Shown here in pieces: positions 24,055 to 33,386 of a stretch of 64,000 bases of DNA. This DNA comes from Micromonospora antibiotica (GTDB lineage Bacteria > Actinomycetota > Actinomycetes > Mycobacteriales > Micromonosporaceae), in the NCBI RefSeq assembly GCF_017599305.1, contig NZ_JAGFWR010000002.1, forward strand, positions 186,001-250,000. The letters are read 5' to 3'. Within the stretch, counting starts at the first letter, position 1. Each line of letters opens with the position of its first letter. Under the pieces are notes generated by a model. That model ran no database searches. It had not been told where the DNA came from and worked only from the letters and a program-made list of their open reading frames with translations. Both the position numbers and the translations under genes were made by a program.

Positions 24055-25376
24055 CCAGCACCGACACGGGCCTCGACGGCTCGCCGTACCAGCAGTACCT
24101 CTACGCGTACCCGCACAAGACCTCCTACCGGGCGTTGCGGCCCCGGCCGCTGCTGGCCGACGTGTGGCGGGCCGAGGCCCGCGACGCGTTGTTCCTCTAT
24201 GTGCACCTGCCGTTCTGCGAGATGCGCTGCGGCTTCTGCAACCTGTTCACCCGGGCCAACGCCCCGCAGGAGCAGGTGACGGCCTACCTGCGGCAACTGC
24301 GCCGGCAGGCGGAACGGGTCGCCGACGCGCTCGGCGACGACGCCGGGTACGCCCGGGTGGCGTTCGGCGGGGGCACCCCCACCTACCTGACCGCCGACGA
24401 GCTGACCGACCTGTTCGACATCGTCACCGGCACCTCCGGGGCGCGGCTGCCGGGCGTACCGCTGGGGGTGGAGACCTCGCCGGCCACCGCGACGCCGGAG
24501 CGGCTGGCGGTGCTGGCGGCGCACGGGGTGCACCGGGTGAGCATCGGCGTGCAGAGCTTCCTCGACGTCGAGGCGCGGGCCGCCGGCCGGCCGCAGCGGC
24601 GCGCGGAGGTGGAGACGGCGCTCGGCGCGATCCGGGCCGCGGCGGTCCCCGTGCTCAACATCGACCTGATCTACGGCATCGACGGGCAGACGGCGGCGAC
24701 CTGGCAGGAGAGCCTGGACGCGGCGCTGGCCTGGCGGCCGGAGGAGCTGTACCTCTACCCGCTGTACGTGCGGCCGTTGACCGGGCTGGGTCGGCGGGCG
24801 CACGGCCGGGCCGACTGGGACACCCACCGGCTGGCCCTCTACGAGCAGGCGGTGCAGGTCCTCGGCGCGGCCGGCTACCGGCAGGAGTCGATGCGGCAGT
24901 TCCGCCGCGCCGACGTGCCCGCCCCGGACGGGCCGGACTACTGCTGCCAGGACGACGGCATGGTGGGCCTCGGGTGCGGGGCGCGCTCCTACACCACCGC
25001 GCTGCACTACTCGTTCGACTACGCGGTCTCCGTGTCGCAGGTCCGGTTGGTGCTGGACGACTACCTGGCCCGCCCCGCCGACGACTTCCGCCACGCCGAG
25101 TTCGGTTTCGCCCTCGACGGCGCCGAGCAGCGCCGCCGGTGGCTGCTCAAGTCGCTGCTGCGCGCCGAGGGGGTCGACGCGGCGGCCTACACCGCCCGGT
25201 TCGGCCGGCCGCCGGGCGAGGACTTCCCCGAGCTGGGGCACCTGGTCGCCCGGGGGTGGGCCAGCGCCGACGGGCTGCGGCTCACCCCGGCCGGGTTGGC
25301 CCGCTCCGACGCGGTCGGCCCGTGGCTGACCTCCGCCCGGGTCCAGCAGGCGATGACCGGGTACGTGCCCCGGTGA
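24048..25376 (+). CDS. STM4012 family radical SAM protein (HemN-like)
   Basis: A 442-aa enzyme with the radical SAM cluster motif C57-EMR-C61-GF-C64 in VHLPFCEMRCGFCNLF, a GGGTPTYL SAM-binding loop, and the coproporphyrinogen-oxidase/HemW-like layout (LGVETSPATATPERL, RVSIGVQSF, NIDLIYGI). The C-terminal part contains the HemN-like helical domain (YCCQDDGMVGLGCGARSY). HemN relatives often act on heme-like, nucleoside or methylation substrates; its reaction here is unknown. ATG 24048 and GTG 24051 are both possible; either overlaps the preceding stop. Confidence 0.88.
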   Translation: MVTSTDTGLDGSPYQQYLYAYPHKTSYRALRPRPLLADVWRAEARDALFLYVHLPFCEMRCGFCNLFTRANAPQEQVTAYLRQLRRQAERVADALGDDAGYARVAFGGGTPTYLTADELTDLFDIVTGTSGARLPGVPLGVETSPATATPERLAVLAAHGVHRVSIGVQSFLDVEARAAGRPQRRAEVETALGAIRAAAVPVLNIDLIYGIDGQTAATWQESLDAALAWRPEELYLYPLYVRPLTGLGRRAHGRADWDTHRLALYEQAVQVLGAAGYRQESMRQFRRADVPAPDGPDYCCQDDGMVGLGCGARSYTTALHYSFDYAVSVSQVRLVLDDYLARPADDFRHAEFGFALDGAEQRRRWLLKSLLRAEGVDAAAYTARFGRPPGEDFPELGHLVARGWASADGLRLTPAGLARSDAVGPWLTSARVQQAMTGYVPR

Positions 25377-26398
25377 CCGGCCGGCCGCCGTCGTTGCCAC
25401 ACCCCGTCACGCCCCGGGCGGCGCAGCCGCTGCACCCCGTCACGCCCCGGGCGGCGCTGCCGCTGCGCCCTGTCACGTCCCGGGCGGCGCAGCCGGGGTG
25501 TTCCGGGGCCGGGGCCGCCGACGTCGGGGCGGAGCTGGCGGTGCTCTACCGGGGGCCGTTGGCGAGCTGCAACTACGACTGCCCGTACTGCCCGTTCGCC
25601 AAGCGGGTCGACCCGCCGGAGCTGCTGCGCGCCGACCGGGCGGCGCTGGACCGGTTCACCGGCTGGGTGGCGGCCACCACCGACCGGCGGCTGTCGGTGC
25701 TGTTCACCCCGTGGGGCGAGGGGCTTACCCGCAGCTGGTACCGCGACGCCATGGTGGCGCTGTCGCACCTGCCGCACGTCGACCGGGTGGTCATCCAGAC
25801 CAACCTGGCCGCCCGGGTGGACTGGCTGGCCGACGCCGACCGGGCCACGGCGGCACTGTGGACGACGTACCACCCGGGGCAGGTCGCCCGGGACCGGTTC
25901 CTCGCCCGCTGCGCCCGGCTGTCCGAGCTGGGCGTGCGCTACTCGGTGGGGGTGGTCGGCCTGCCCGAGCACCTGGCCGAGGCGCGGGCGCTACGGGCCG
26001 CCCTGCCCCCGGAGGTGTACCTGTGGGTCAACGCGGCCGACGGGCACCACTACCCCGCCGACCAGGAGGCGGCCTGGACGGCGCTGGACCCGCTGTTTGG
26101 CTGGAGCGTCCGTCCGCACCCGTCGCTCGACCGGCCCTGCCACGCCGGGGAGACGGCGATCTCCGTCGCGGGTGACGGCACGGTGCGCCGCTGCCACTTC
26201 CGGCCCACGCCGATCGGCAACCTCTACGACGGGTCGTGGCGGGCCGCCCTGAAGCCCCGGGCCTGCGACGCCGCGCTCTGCGACTGCCACATCGGGTACG
26301 TCCACCTCAAGCCGCTCGGGTTGCGCGACGTGTTCGCCGGTGGGCTGCTGGAACGAATCCCGGCCGCCTGGCCGGTAGGCAGCGGGGCGGCCCGCTGA
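25373..26398 (+). CDS. STM4011 family radical SAM protein with auxiliary cysteines and a repeat-bearing N-terminus
   Basis: Up to 341 aa. The radical SAM motif is C66-NYD-C70-PY-C73 in ASCNYDCPYCPF. The C-terminal Cys set (RPCHAGE, RRCHFRP, ACDAALCDCHIGY) resembles the extra Fe-S ligation of SPASM/twitch domains found in peptide-modifying enzymes. Residues 10-42 are three copies of an 11-residue unit (HPVTPRAAQPL and variants) not expected in a radical SAM fold. GTG 25373 overlaps the previous stop by 4 bp (GTGA); the real start could be later, since the conserved domain begins only around residue 54. Confidence 0.85.
   Translation: MTGRPPSLPHPVTPRAAQPLHPVTPRAALPLRPVTSRAAQPGCSGAGAADVGAELAVLYRGPLASCNYDCPYCPFAKRVDPPELLRADRAALDRFTGWVAATTDRRLSVLFTPWGEGLTRSWYRDAMVALSHLPHVDRVVIQTNLAARVDWLADADRATAALWTTYHPGQVARDRFLARCARLSELGVRYSVGVVGLPEHLAEARALRAALPPEVYLWVNAADGHHYPADQEAAWTALDPLFGWSVRPHPSLDRPCHAGETAISVAGDGTVRRCHFRPTPIGNLYDGSWRAALKPRACDAALCDCHIGYVHLKPLGLRDVFAGGLLERIPAAWPVGSGAAR
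25400..25498 (+). repeat. Three tandem 33-bp repeats inside the STM4011 gene start
   Basis: Units at 25400-25432, 25433-25465 and 25466-25498 differ at only a few positions. They keep the reading frame and encode an 11-residue Pro/Ala/Arg unit three times. Confidence 0.85.
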
Positions 26399-26435
26399 GC
26401 GGGGCGGAAACCGGCAGCCGGGCGGCCCGCTGAGC
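26378..26435. repeat. 23-bp direct repeat at the STM4011 stop codon
   Basis: 26378-26400 and 26413-26435 match at 22 of 23 positions, 35 bp apart. The first copy contains the stop codon of the STM4011 gene. The rest of the 26399-26488 gap shows no gene. Confidence 0.75.
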
Positions 26436-26488
26436 TGCCGCGACACCCGGCAGGCGTGCTCGGCGGGTGCGCCCGACGGCGGACACGC

Positions 26489-27982
26489 TCAGCGGGTGCG
26501 TTCGGCGCGGCGCAGCAGCCCGGCGGCGAGCAGCCCTCCGGCGAGCACCGCCACCGCCCCGGCGGTCTGCCCGGTGACCAGCGCCGACGAGAAGGCGTCG
26601 GTCACCTGCGCGCGTTCGGTGTCGTCTGCGGCGGCGGCCAGCGCGGCCGGGTACGATCCGACGCCGGCCACCGCGACCGGCGCGAGCGCGGCGAACCGGG
26701 CGTTGAGCACCGCCCCGAGCACGGCGATGCCGAGGCTGCCCCCCACCTCGGCCATGGTGCCGTCGATCCCCGCGCCGACGCCGGCCTTCGACGGCGGGAT
26801 GGCGCTCATCACCGCCTCGACGATCGCGGGGTTGGCCAGGGCGCAGCCGAAGCCCATCACCAGCAACCCGGTCAGCAGCACGCCGTAGCCGTCGGTGCGC
26901 ACGTGGGTGATCAGGGTCAGGCCGGCGGAGAGCAGCACCATGCCCAGCGCGATGGCCCCGGGCACCCCGAGCCGGCGGATCAGCCGGGTGGCGACCCCAC
27001 CGAGGTTGAGCAGCACGATGGACAGCGCGAACGGCACCATCCGCAGCCCCGCCTCCCAGGCCGGGTAGCCGCGGACGAACTGGAGGTCCTGGGTGAGCAG
27101 GAACAGCGCGCCGGTGGACCCGAAGGTGATCAGGACGACCCCGGTGACCGCGCCGACGAACCGGCGGTCGGTGAAGAAGTGCATGTCCAGCATGGGTGCG
27201 GTGATCCGCCGTTCCCACCAGACGAACGTGGCCAGCAGCAGCACCCCGCCGCCGGCCGCGACGAGCACCGCCGGTGCCGTCCAGCCACGCTCGGGACCGT
27301 CGATGATCGCCCAGACCACGCCGGTGAGGCCGGCGGTGGACAGCAGCACCCCACCGACGTCGGGCCGCCCACCCACCGGGTCGCGGGACTCCGGCACCAG
27401 CGCGAGACCGGCCACCAGGCAGAGCAGCACGATGGGCACGTTGACCAGAAAGATCGCCCCCCACGGCAGGTGGGCGAGGATGATCCCGCCGATGGGCGGT
27501 CCGGCGGCGTACCCGAGGGCACTGGTGGCCGCCCAGAGGCCGATCGCCCGGGAGCGTTCGGCCCCGTCGAAGACCTGCATGGCGACGGCGAGGGTGGCGG
27601 TGACCAGCAGTGCCCCGCCGACGCCCATGCCGGCGCGGGCGGCGATCAGCTGGTCGCCGGAGCGGGCCAGCCCGGCGGCCAGCGAACCGACGCCGAACAG
27701 CACCAGGCCGGCGACGAGCATCCGGCGGCGGCCGTAGCGGTCGGCGGCGCTGCCGGCGGTGAGCAGCAGCCCGCACTGCACCAGCGCATACGCGTTGATC
27801 ATCCACTGGATGTCGGTGGTGCTGGCGTCCAGTTCGGTGGTGAGCACCGGCACCGCCACGGTGAGCACCGTGTTGTCGAGCACCACGGTCAACTGGGCGA
27901 GGCAGAGCACCGCCAGGATCAGCCATCGGGATCGCAACGGGGTCGCCGGGCCGGGCCGCGCGGCGGACAGCGCGGTGCTCAT
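26489..27982 (-). CDS. MFS transporter, DHA2 (14-helix) type, probable siderophore exporter
   Basis: A 497-aa membrane protein with about 14 hydrophobic helices. The N-terminal motif A (GSAADRYGRRRML) and LDNTVLTVAVP at helix 1 place it in the EmrB/QacA proton antiporters. Its ATG overlaps the stop of the desD gene by 4 bp, so it is co-translated with the siderophore enzymes and most simply exports the finished desferrioxamine (inference from context). ATG 27982 is the start; the longer frame upstream is a shadow of desD. Confidence 0.88.
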   Translation of the reverse strand: MSTALSAARPGPATPLRSRWLILAVLCLAQLTVVLDNTVLTVAVPVLTTELDASTTDIQWMINAYALVQCGLLLTAGSAADRYGRRRMLVAGLVLFGVGSLAAGLARSGDQLIAARAGMGVGGALLVTATLAVAMQVFDGAERSRAIGLWAATSALGYAAGPPIGGIILAHLPWGAIFLVNVPIVLLCLVAGLALVPESRDPVGGRPDVGGVLLSTAGLTGVVWAIIDGPERGWTAPAVLVAAGGGVLLLATFVWWERRITAPMLDMHFFTDRRFVGAVTGVVLITFGSTGALFLLTQDLQFVRGYPAWEAGLRMVPFALSIVLLNLGGVATRLIRRLGVPGAIALGMVLLSAGLTLITHVRTDGYGVLLTGLLVMGFGCALANPAIVEAVMSAIPPSKAGVGAGIDGTMAEVGGSLGIAVLGAVLNARFAALAPVAVAGVGSYPAALAAAADDTERAQVTDAFSSALVTGQTAGAVAVLAGGLLAAGLLRRAERTR

Positions 27983-29763
27983 CGGGGCGGGGCGTGCCGG
28001 GCGAGCGGGTTGCTCAGGGTGCCGGCGAACTGGAGGGCCGCCGACGGGTCGGCGAGGTCGACCATCTGCTGGTTGTTGCGCAGTTGCAGCCGGTTGAGGC
28101 AGGACAGGGTGAACTCCGGGGCGAACAGGTCGTGCCGGCGCAGCCGGTCGGCCAGGTGCGGCACCCGGGCGGCGTAGTCGGTCACGCAGTCGGCGACGGT
28201 GCGCCAGAAGTCGTCCTCGTCGAGCACCCCGGCCCCGGCCAGCACGGCGTTGAGGTGGCGGAAGAAGCAGTCGAAGACGTCGGTGAAGATGGTCAGCAGC
28301 TGCTCGTCGTCGGGGATGGCGGCACGGACCCGCTGCACCAGCGGTGGCAGGTCGACGTCGGGGTCCATCACCACGATCTCCTCGGCGATGTCCTTGAAGA
28401 TCACCCGCTCGACCGCGCCGTCGTGCAGCACCAGGATCACGTTCTCGCCGTGCGGCATGAAGGCCAGCCGGTGGGCGTAGAAGCTGTGCAGCAGCGGCAC
28501 CAGGTAGGCGTCGAGGTAGCGACGCAGCCACTCCCGTGGGGGCAGGCCGGACTCGGCGATCAGGGCAGCGGCCAGCGACCCTCCGTCGCGGTCGGTGTGC
28601 AGCAGGGCGGCCATGGTGGACAGCCGCCGGCCGGGGGCCAGGCCGGGCACCGGGCTCTCCCGCCACAGCGCCGCCAGCATCTTGCGGTACGGCGAGTAGC
28701 GGTCGGTGGCCGCCTCGTACTGCGGATGGCGGTAGCCGACGGCGGCCCGCTCCCGGATGACGGTCAGTCCGGTGCCGGCGAGCACCGGGTCGCCGGTGAC
28801 CAGGTCGACGAGCCAGTCGTTGATCGTCGGGGTGGCCTCCATGTAGGCGGCCGACAGGCCCCGCAGGAAGCCCATGTTCAGCACGGACAACGCGGTCTTG
28901 ACGTAGTGCCGCTGCGGGTCGGTGACGTTGAAGAAGGTGCGGATGGACTGCTGCGGCAGGTACTCGTCGGGGGCCTCGCCGAGGCAGACCAGGCGCTGCC
29001 GGGCGACCTCACCGGCGAAGGTGACGGCGAGCCGGTTCCACCACTGCCACGGGTGCACCGGGATGAGCAGGTAGTCGTCGGGGTCGAGGCCGGCGTCGGT
29101 CAGGGTGGTGGTGAACCGGGCCAGGGTGTCCGGGCCGAGTTCGGTGCGCAGCAGGGTCGGGTAGTCGAGGTCGGCGGCGCTGCTGAAGGTGGCGTGGTCG
29201 CGGTGCGCGGCGACCCAGACCAACCGCACCGGCCGGCCGGTCTCCGGGGCGTACGCGTGGTATTCGTGCACGCCGAAGCCGATCCGGCCGTTGTTGGCCA
29301 CGAAGCACGGGTGGCCCTCGGTCATACCGGTCTCGATGGCCTGGAAGTCGGCGCGGGCCAGTTCGGCCGCGCCCACCGCCGGCCGGTCCAGCTTGAACGC
29401 GGTGCCGGCCAGGGTGGAGGTGATCTCCTCCAGGTAGACGGGGAGCACCTGGTCGGTGAGGCCGAGCGCGCCGCGCAGTTCGAGGCAGAGGTCGACGGCG
29501 TCGGGCGGCAGGTCCTCGTCGCCGCGTCGCCGGATGATGCTGTCCGGGTCGACCTGCCAGTGGTCGAGGGCGAAGCGGCGGGCGGTGAAGCGGTACTCGA
29601 CCGTGCCGTCGTCGGTGCGGACGGCCCACCGGCCGTCCCCGGTGGCGGCGGGCTCGATCAGGCGTTCGTGGGTGAACTCGGCAAGCGCCTTGGCGACCAG
29701 CAGCCGGTTGGCGCGGGCCCAGGTGGCGGGGGTCAGGTGGGCCACGGCGGCGGCGGGGTTCAC
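27979..29763 (-). CDS. desD: Desferrioxamine synthetase, IucA/IucC (NIS) family
   Basis: A 594-aa NRPS-independent siderophore synthetase. Conserved parts visible include GHPCFVANNGRIGF (ATP-binding), IPVHPWQW, SIRTFFNV with the basic ATP-contacting residues, KTALSVLNMGFLRGLS and AFMPHGENVILVL. It adenylates the succinyl end of N-hydroxy-N-succinylcadaverine units and joins them to linear and cyclic desferrioxamines in the cytoplasm. GTG 29763 follows GAGGAGA and overlaps the desC stop by 4 bp (GTGA). Length is standard. Confidence 0.93.
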   Translation of the reverse strand: MNPAAAVAHLTPATWARANRLLVAKALAEFTHERLIEPAATGDGRWAVRTDDGTVEYRFTARRFALDHWQVDPDSIIRRRGDEDLPPDAVDLCLELRGALGLTDQVLPVYLEEITSTLAGTAFKLDRPAVGAAELARADFQAIETGMTEGHPCFVANNGRIGFGVHEYHAYAPETGRPVRLVWVAAHRDHATFSSAADLDYPTLLRTELGPDTLARFTTTLTDAGLDPDDYLLIPVHPWQWWNRLAVTFAGEVARQRLVCLGEAPDEYLPQQSIRTFFNVTDPQRHYVKTALSVLNMGFLRGLSAAYMEATPTINDWLVDLVTGDPVLAGTGLTVIRERAAVGYRHPQYEAATDRYSPYRKMLAALWRESPVPGLAPGRRLSTMAALLHTDRDGGSLAAALIAESGLPPREWLRRYLDAYLVPLLHSFYAHRLAFMPHGENVILVLHDGAVERVIFKDIAEEIVVMDPDVDLPPLVQRVRAAIPDDEQLLTIFTDVFDCFFRHLNAVLAGAGVLDEDDFWRTVADCVTDYAARVPHLADRLRRHDLFAPEFTLSCLNRLQLRNNQQMVDLADPSAALQFAGTLSNPLARHAPPR

Positions 29764-30335
29764 GCGGGCAGGTCTCCTCGGGTGGCGGCCAGGAACTGGT
29801 CGCGGGTGCAGACGCTGAGCAGGGCGTCCTTCTCCGGTTTGCGGATCGGACCGACGACGGTGAACCCGACGGCGGCGTTGAGGGCGTGCACGGCGGTGTT
29901 GCGCACGTCGGGTTCGACGACGACCCGTCGGGTGGCCGGGTCGGCGAAGAGCCAGTCCAGGACGGTGGTGATGACGGCCCGGGTGAAGCCGTGCACCGGC
30001 TGGTCGGTGGGGGCGCAGAGGAAGTGCATGCCGACGTCGCCGGGCTGCGCGGGGTAGAGGCCGACCAGTTCGACCCGGGCCGGGTCGTAGCGTTCGGCGA
30101 GGAACGCCGGGTCGCCACGCCACAGCCCGAGGTACGCGTCGTGGTGCGGGTGGTCGGCGATGCCCCGGTACTCCCGGGCGACCCGGTCGACGTCGGCGTC
30201 CTGCATCAGCCAGAACGCCGACTTCGGGTGGGTCACCCAACCGTGCAGCAGCGCGGCGTCGCCCTCCGGGTCGAGGGTGCGCAACGCGAACCCACCGAGC
30301 GCGGGGTCGTGCCGGTGGTGGACGACGGGGGTCAC
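29760..30335 (-). CDS. desC: N-hydroxycadaverine acyltransferase, GNAT fold
   Basis: A 191-aa acyltransferase of the AlcB/IucB-type siderophore family. Visible signatures are [42 protein letters not shown] and [16 protein letters not shown]. It transfers succinyl or acetyl groups from CoA to hydroxylated cadaverine before DesD assembly. GTG 30335 overlaps the desB stop (GTGA). A second, related gene lies at 37505. Confidence 0.92.
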   Translation of the reverse strand: MTPVVHHRHDPALGGFALRTLDPEGDAALLHGWVTHPKSAFWLMQDADVDRVAREYRGIADHPHHDAYLGLWRGDPAFLAERYDPARVELVGLYPAQPGDVGMHFLCAPTDQPVHGFTRAVITTVLDWLFADPATRRVVVEPDVRNTAVHALNAAVGFTVVGPIRKPEKDALLSVCTRDQFLAATRGDLPA

Positions 30336-31624
30336 GAGGCGCCGCCGGCCGGAACGCCGAACTCCTGGAAGGCGATCCGCTGCTCGATCGGGTAGTGCTC
30401 GCGCCCGGTCAGCTCCCGGATGATCCAGGAGTTGCGGTACGGGCCCATGCCCAGGTCGGGTGAGGTGATGCTGTGGGTGTGGGTGCCGGCGTTCTGGAGG
30501 AACACCCTCCGGCCGGTGTGGTCGATGCTGTAGTTACGGGCCACGTCGAACCGGCCGTGGGAGTCCCAGCGCAGCCGGTCGTGGATCGGGGCGAGGAACT
30601 CCGGCAGCCGGTAGTGGTAGCCGGTCGCCAGCACCAGCCCCTCGGTGTCGAGGGTCAGGTCGTGCTCCTGTTCGATGTTGCGCAGCCCGAGGGTGTAGGT
30701 CCCGGTGGTCTCGTCGTACCGGGCGCTGGTGAGTTCGGTGTTGGTCAGCAGCCGGGTCGGCACCGGCCCGTGCACCCGGTGGGCGTAGAGCAGGTCGAAG
30801 ATGTCGTTGATCAGGTCGGCGTTGATCCCCTTGAACAGGTTCTTCTGGGTGCCCTCCAGCCGGTAGCGGGTCTCCTCGGGCAGGGCGTGGAAGTAGTCCA
30901 CGTAGTCCGGTGAGGTCATCTCCAGGGTGAGTTTGGTGTATTCGAGGGGGAAGAAGCGCGGCGACCGGGTGACCCAGTTGAGCTGGTAGCCGTGGGTGCC
31001 GAGGTCGGTGAGCAGGTCATGGTAGATCTCGGCGGCGCTCTGCCCGCTGCCGACGACGGTGATGCTGCGCTTGGTACGCAACGCCGCCCGGTGTTCCCGG
31101 TAGCGGGAGTTGTGGATGACGTCGCCGCCGAGGCCCCGGCAGGCGTCCGGGACGTGCGGCGGGGTGCCGGTGCCGAGCACCAGGTGCCGGGCCCGGTGGG
31201 TGACCCGTTCGCCGTCGACCACGGCGTGCACCACGTACCGGTCGTCGGCGGGGTTGTACTCCACGGAGGTGACCCGGTGACCGAAACGGACCGAGGGCAG
31301 TTTCGCGGCGGCCCACCGGCAGTAGTCGTTGTACTCGTGGCGCAGCGGGAAGAAACTCTCCCGGATGTAGAACGGGTAGAGCCGCCCGGATTCCTTCAGG
31401 TAGTTGAGGAAGGAGTACGGCGAGGTCGGGTCGGCCAGGGTGACCAGGTCGGCGATGAACGGCGTCTGCAACCGGGTGGCGTCCAGCAGCATGCCGGGGT
31501 GCCAGTCGAACTCGTCGCGGGCTTCGAGGAACAGGCCGTCGAGGTCGTCGAGCGGCGCGGTCAGGCAGGCCAGCCCGAGGTTGTACGGGCCCAGCCCGAT
31601 GGCGATGAAGTCGTGGGTCGACAC
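30332..31624 (-). CDS. desB: Cadaverine N-monooxygenase (lysine/ornithine N-oxygenase family)
   Basis: A 430-aa FAD/NADPH hydroxylase. The FAD site is [16 protein letters not shown] at the N-terminus; the NADPH site is [17 protein letters not shown] near residue 185; [12 protein letters not shown] near the end is typical of the family. It N-hydroxylates cadaverine to start the hydroxamate. GTG 31624 is the start, with TGGAG ~12 bases upstream. It lies 24 bp after desA. Confidence 0.93.
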   Translation of the reverse strand: MSTHDFIAIGLGPYNLGLACLTAPLDDLDGLFLEARDEFDWHPGMLLDATRLQTPFIADLVTLADPTSPYSFLNYLKESGRLYPFYIRESFFPLRHEYNDYCRWAAAKLPSVRFGHRVTSVEYNPADDRYVVHAVVDGERVTHRARHLVLGTGTPPHVPDACRGLGGDVIHNSRYREHRAALRTKRSITVVGSGQSAAEIYHDLLTDLGTHGYQLNWVTRSPRFFPLEYTKLTLEMTSPDYVDYFHALPEETRYRLEGTQKNLFKGINADLINDIFDLLYAHRVHGPVPTRLLTNTELTSARYDETTGTYTLGLRNIEQEHDLTLDTEGLVLATGYHYRLPEFLAPIHDRLRWDSHGRFDVARNYSIDHTGRRVFLQNAGTHTHSITSPDLGMGPYRNSWIIRELTGREHYPIEQRIAFQEFGVPAGGAS

Positions 31625-31648
31625 AGGGGTTTTCTCCAGGGCGGGTGG

Positions 31649-33199
31649 TCAGCCGACGGGGCTGGACAGCTCGGCGGTGGCCCGGGTGCGGGCGTACCAG
31701 CCGGCGTGTTCGGCGATCAGGTCGAGCACGTGGGCGATGTCGTCGAGGGTGGTCTCGGGGTTGAGCAGGGTGATTTTGAGGTGGTGGGCGCCGTCGACCT
31801 TGGTGCCGGCGACGAGGGCCGTGCCGGAGGCGGCCAGCGCCTCGCGGGCGTACAGGTTGGCGTCGTCGACGACGTCGCGGCCGGCGCCCGGCGGCAGGTA
31901 GCGGAACACCACAGTGCTCAGTTGTGAGCGGGTGACCACCTCGAAGCGGGGGTCGTCGGCGAGCAGCCGCCAGGCGGCGGCGGCGAGGTCGACCACCTCG
32001 TCGAAGAGCGCGCCGACCGCGTCCGCGCCCATGATGCGCAGGGTGAGCCAGAGCTTGAGGGCGTCGAAGCGGCGGGTGGTCTGCAGGCTCTTGTCGACCT
32101 GGTTGGGGATGCGCCGCTCGGCCATCCGGGCCGGGTTGAGGTAGTCGGCGTGCCAGGTGGCGTGGCGCAGCACCCGCCGGTCGCGCACGAGCAGGGCGCT
32201 GGAGCTGACCGGCTGGAAGAACGACTTGTGGTAGTCCACGGTGACCGAGTCGGCCCGTTCGATGCCGGCGAGCAGGTGCCGCCGGGTCGGCGAGACCAGC
32301 AGCCCGCAGCCGTACGCGGCGTCGACGTGCAGCCAGACCCCGGCGGCGGTGCAGATCTCGGCGATCCGGTCCAGCGGGTCGATGGTGCCGAAGTCGGTGG
32401 TGCCGGCGGTGGCGACCACGGCCAGCACGGTCTGGCCGTCGCGGCGGCACCGGTCGAGGGTCTCGGCGAGTTCGTCGGTGCGCATCCGTCGGCCGGCGTC
32501 GGTGGCGACGGTGAGCACCGCGTCGGCGCCGAGCCCGAGCAGCTTGGCGGCTTTCTGGACGCTGAAGTGCCCGGCGGTGGAGGTGATGATCCGCAGCCGG
32601 GACAGCACCTCGGGCCGGCTGGGCCGGTCGGTGCCGCCGCCGACGATCCGGGCGTACGCCTCCTCCCGGGCGAGCAGCAACGCGTGCAGGTTGGACTGGG
32701 TGCCGCCGCTGGTGAAGACGCCGTCGGCGGCCGGGCCGAGGCCGATCCGCTCGGCGGTCCAGTCGATCAGCCGGCGTTCGATCAGGGTGCCGCCGGCGCT
32801 CTGGTCCCAGGTGTCCAGGGACGAGTTGACCGCGCTGAGCACCGCCTCGCCGAGCAGGGCGGGGATGACCACCGGGCAGTTGAGGTGGGCCAGGTAGCGC
32901 GGGTGGTGGAAGTAGACGGCGTCACGCAGGTAGACGTCGTGCAGTTCGTCGAGGGCGGCGGTGGTGTCGCCGAGCGGCCGGTCCAGGTCGATGCCGGCGA
33001 TCCGGGGGGCCAACTCGTCGGGGGTGACGCCGGTGGCGGGTCGGTCCACTTCGGTCACCCGGGCGGCCACCCGTTCGATGCCCTGGGTGACGGCCCGTCG
33101 GTAGTCCGCGACGGTGCCGGCGTTGAGCAGGTGGGCGCGGGGCGGGAGGGGGTGCGTCCCGGTCACGGGGGCCTCGACGGTGGATCCGGGCAGGCTCAT
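31649..33199 (-). CDS. desA: Lysine decarboxylase, PLP group II
   Basis: A 516-aa PLP decarboxylase that makes cadaverine from lysine. Motifs include GVFTSGGTQSNLHALLLARE (cofactor phosphate binding), WLHVDAAYGCGLLVS (Asp contacting the PLP ring) and SVTVDYHKSFFQPVSSS with the Schiff-base Lys. It is the first gene of the leftward operon desA-desB-desC-desD-exporter. The iron box 90-108 bp upstream should repress the operon when iron is plentiful. Confidence 0.93.
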   Translation of the reverse strand: MSLPGSTVEAPVTGTHPLPPRAHLLNAGTVADYRRAVTQGIERVAARVTEVDRPATGVTPDELAPRIAGIDLDRPLGDTTAALDELHDVYLRDAVYFHHPRYLAHLNCPVVIPALLGEAVLSAVNSSLDTWDQSAGGTLIERRLIDWTAERIGLGPAADGVFTSGGTQSNLHALLLAREEAYARIVGGGTDRPSRPEVLSRLRIITSTAGHFSVQKAAKLLGLGADAVLTVATDAGRRMRTDELAETLDRCRRDGQTVLAVVATAGTTDFGTIDPLDRIAEICTAAGVWLHVDAAYGCGLLVSPTRRHLLAGIERADSVTVDYHKSFFQPVSSSALLVRDRRVLRHATWHADYLNPARMAERRIPNQVDKSLQTTRRFDALKLWLTLRIMGADAVGALFDEVVDLAAAAWRLLADDPRFEVVTRSQLSTVVFRYLPPGAGRDVVDDANLYAREALAASGTALVAGTKVDGAHHLKITLLNPETTLDDIAHVLDLIAEHAGWYARTRATAELSSPVG

Positions 33200-33288
33200 G
33201 GGCAGTCCTCGACGGTCGGTGACGGGCGCACTGGCAGGGACGGTGGGGCAGGGGCAGGTCGTCCCGGCGGCCCAGTTGATCTCGCGAG

Positions 33289-33307
33289 TTAGGCTACCCT
33301 AACCTAA
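33289..33307. promoter_or_regulatory. Iron box (DmdR1/IdeR type) upstream of desA
   Basis: The 19-mer matches 16 of 19 positions of the actinobacterial consensus TTAGGTTAGGCTAACCTAA, and is flanked by a further CCTAACC half. DmdR/IdeR with Fe2+ would block transcription of the des operon. Confidence 0.85.
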
Positions 33308-33386
33308 CCTCTTGTCAACGCCGACACCCGCCGGAGGGCGGAGGGCGGATCGGCCGGCAGGCGACGGGGGGCAGCCGGGTGGAGGG

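Noticed and set aside
24048..25376. STM4012 as coproporphyrinogen III dehydrogenase (HemN/HemW)
   Set aside because: It shares the HemN-like layout, but operon context and family resemblance to STM4012 argue against a heme role.
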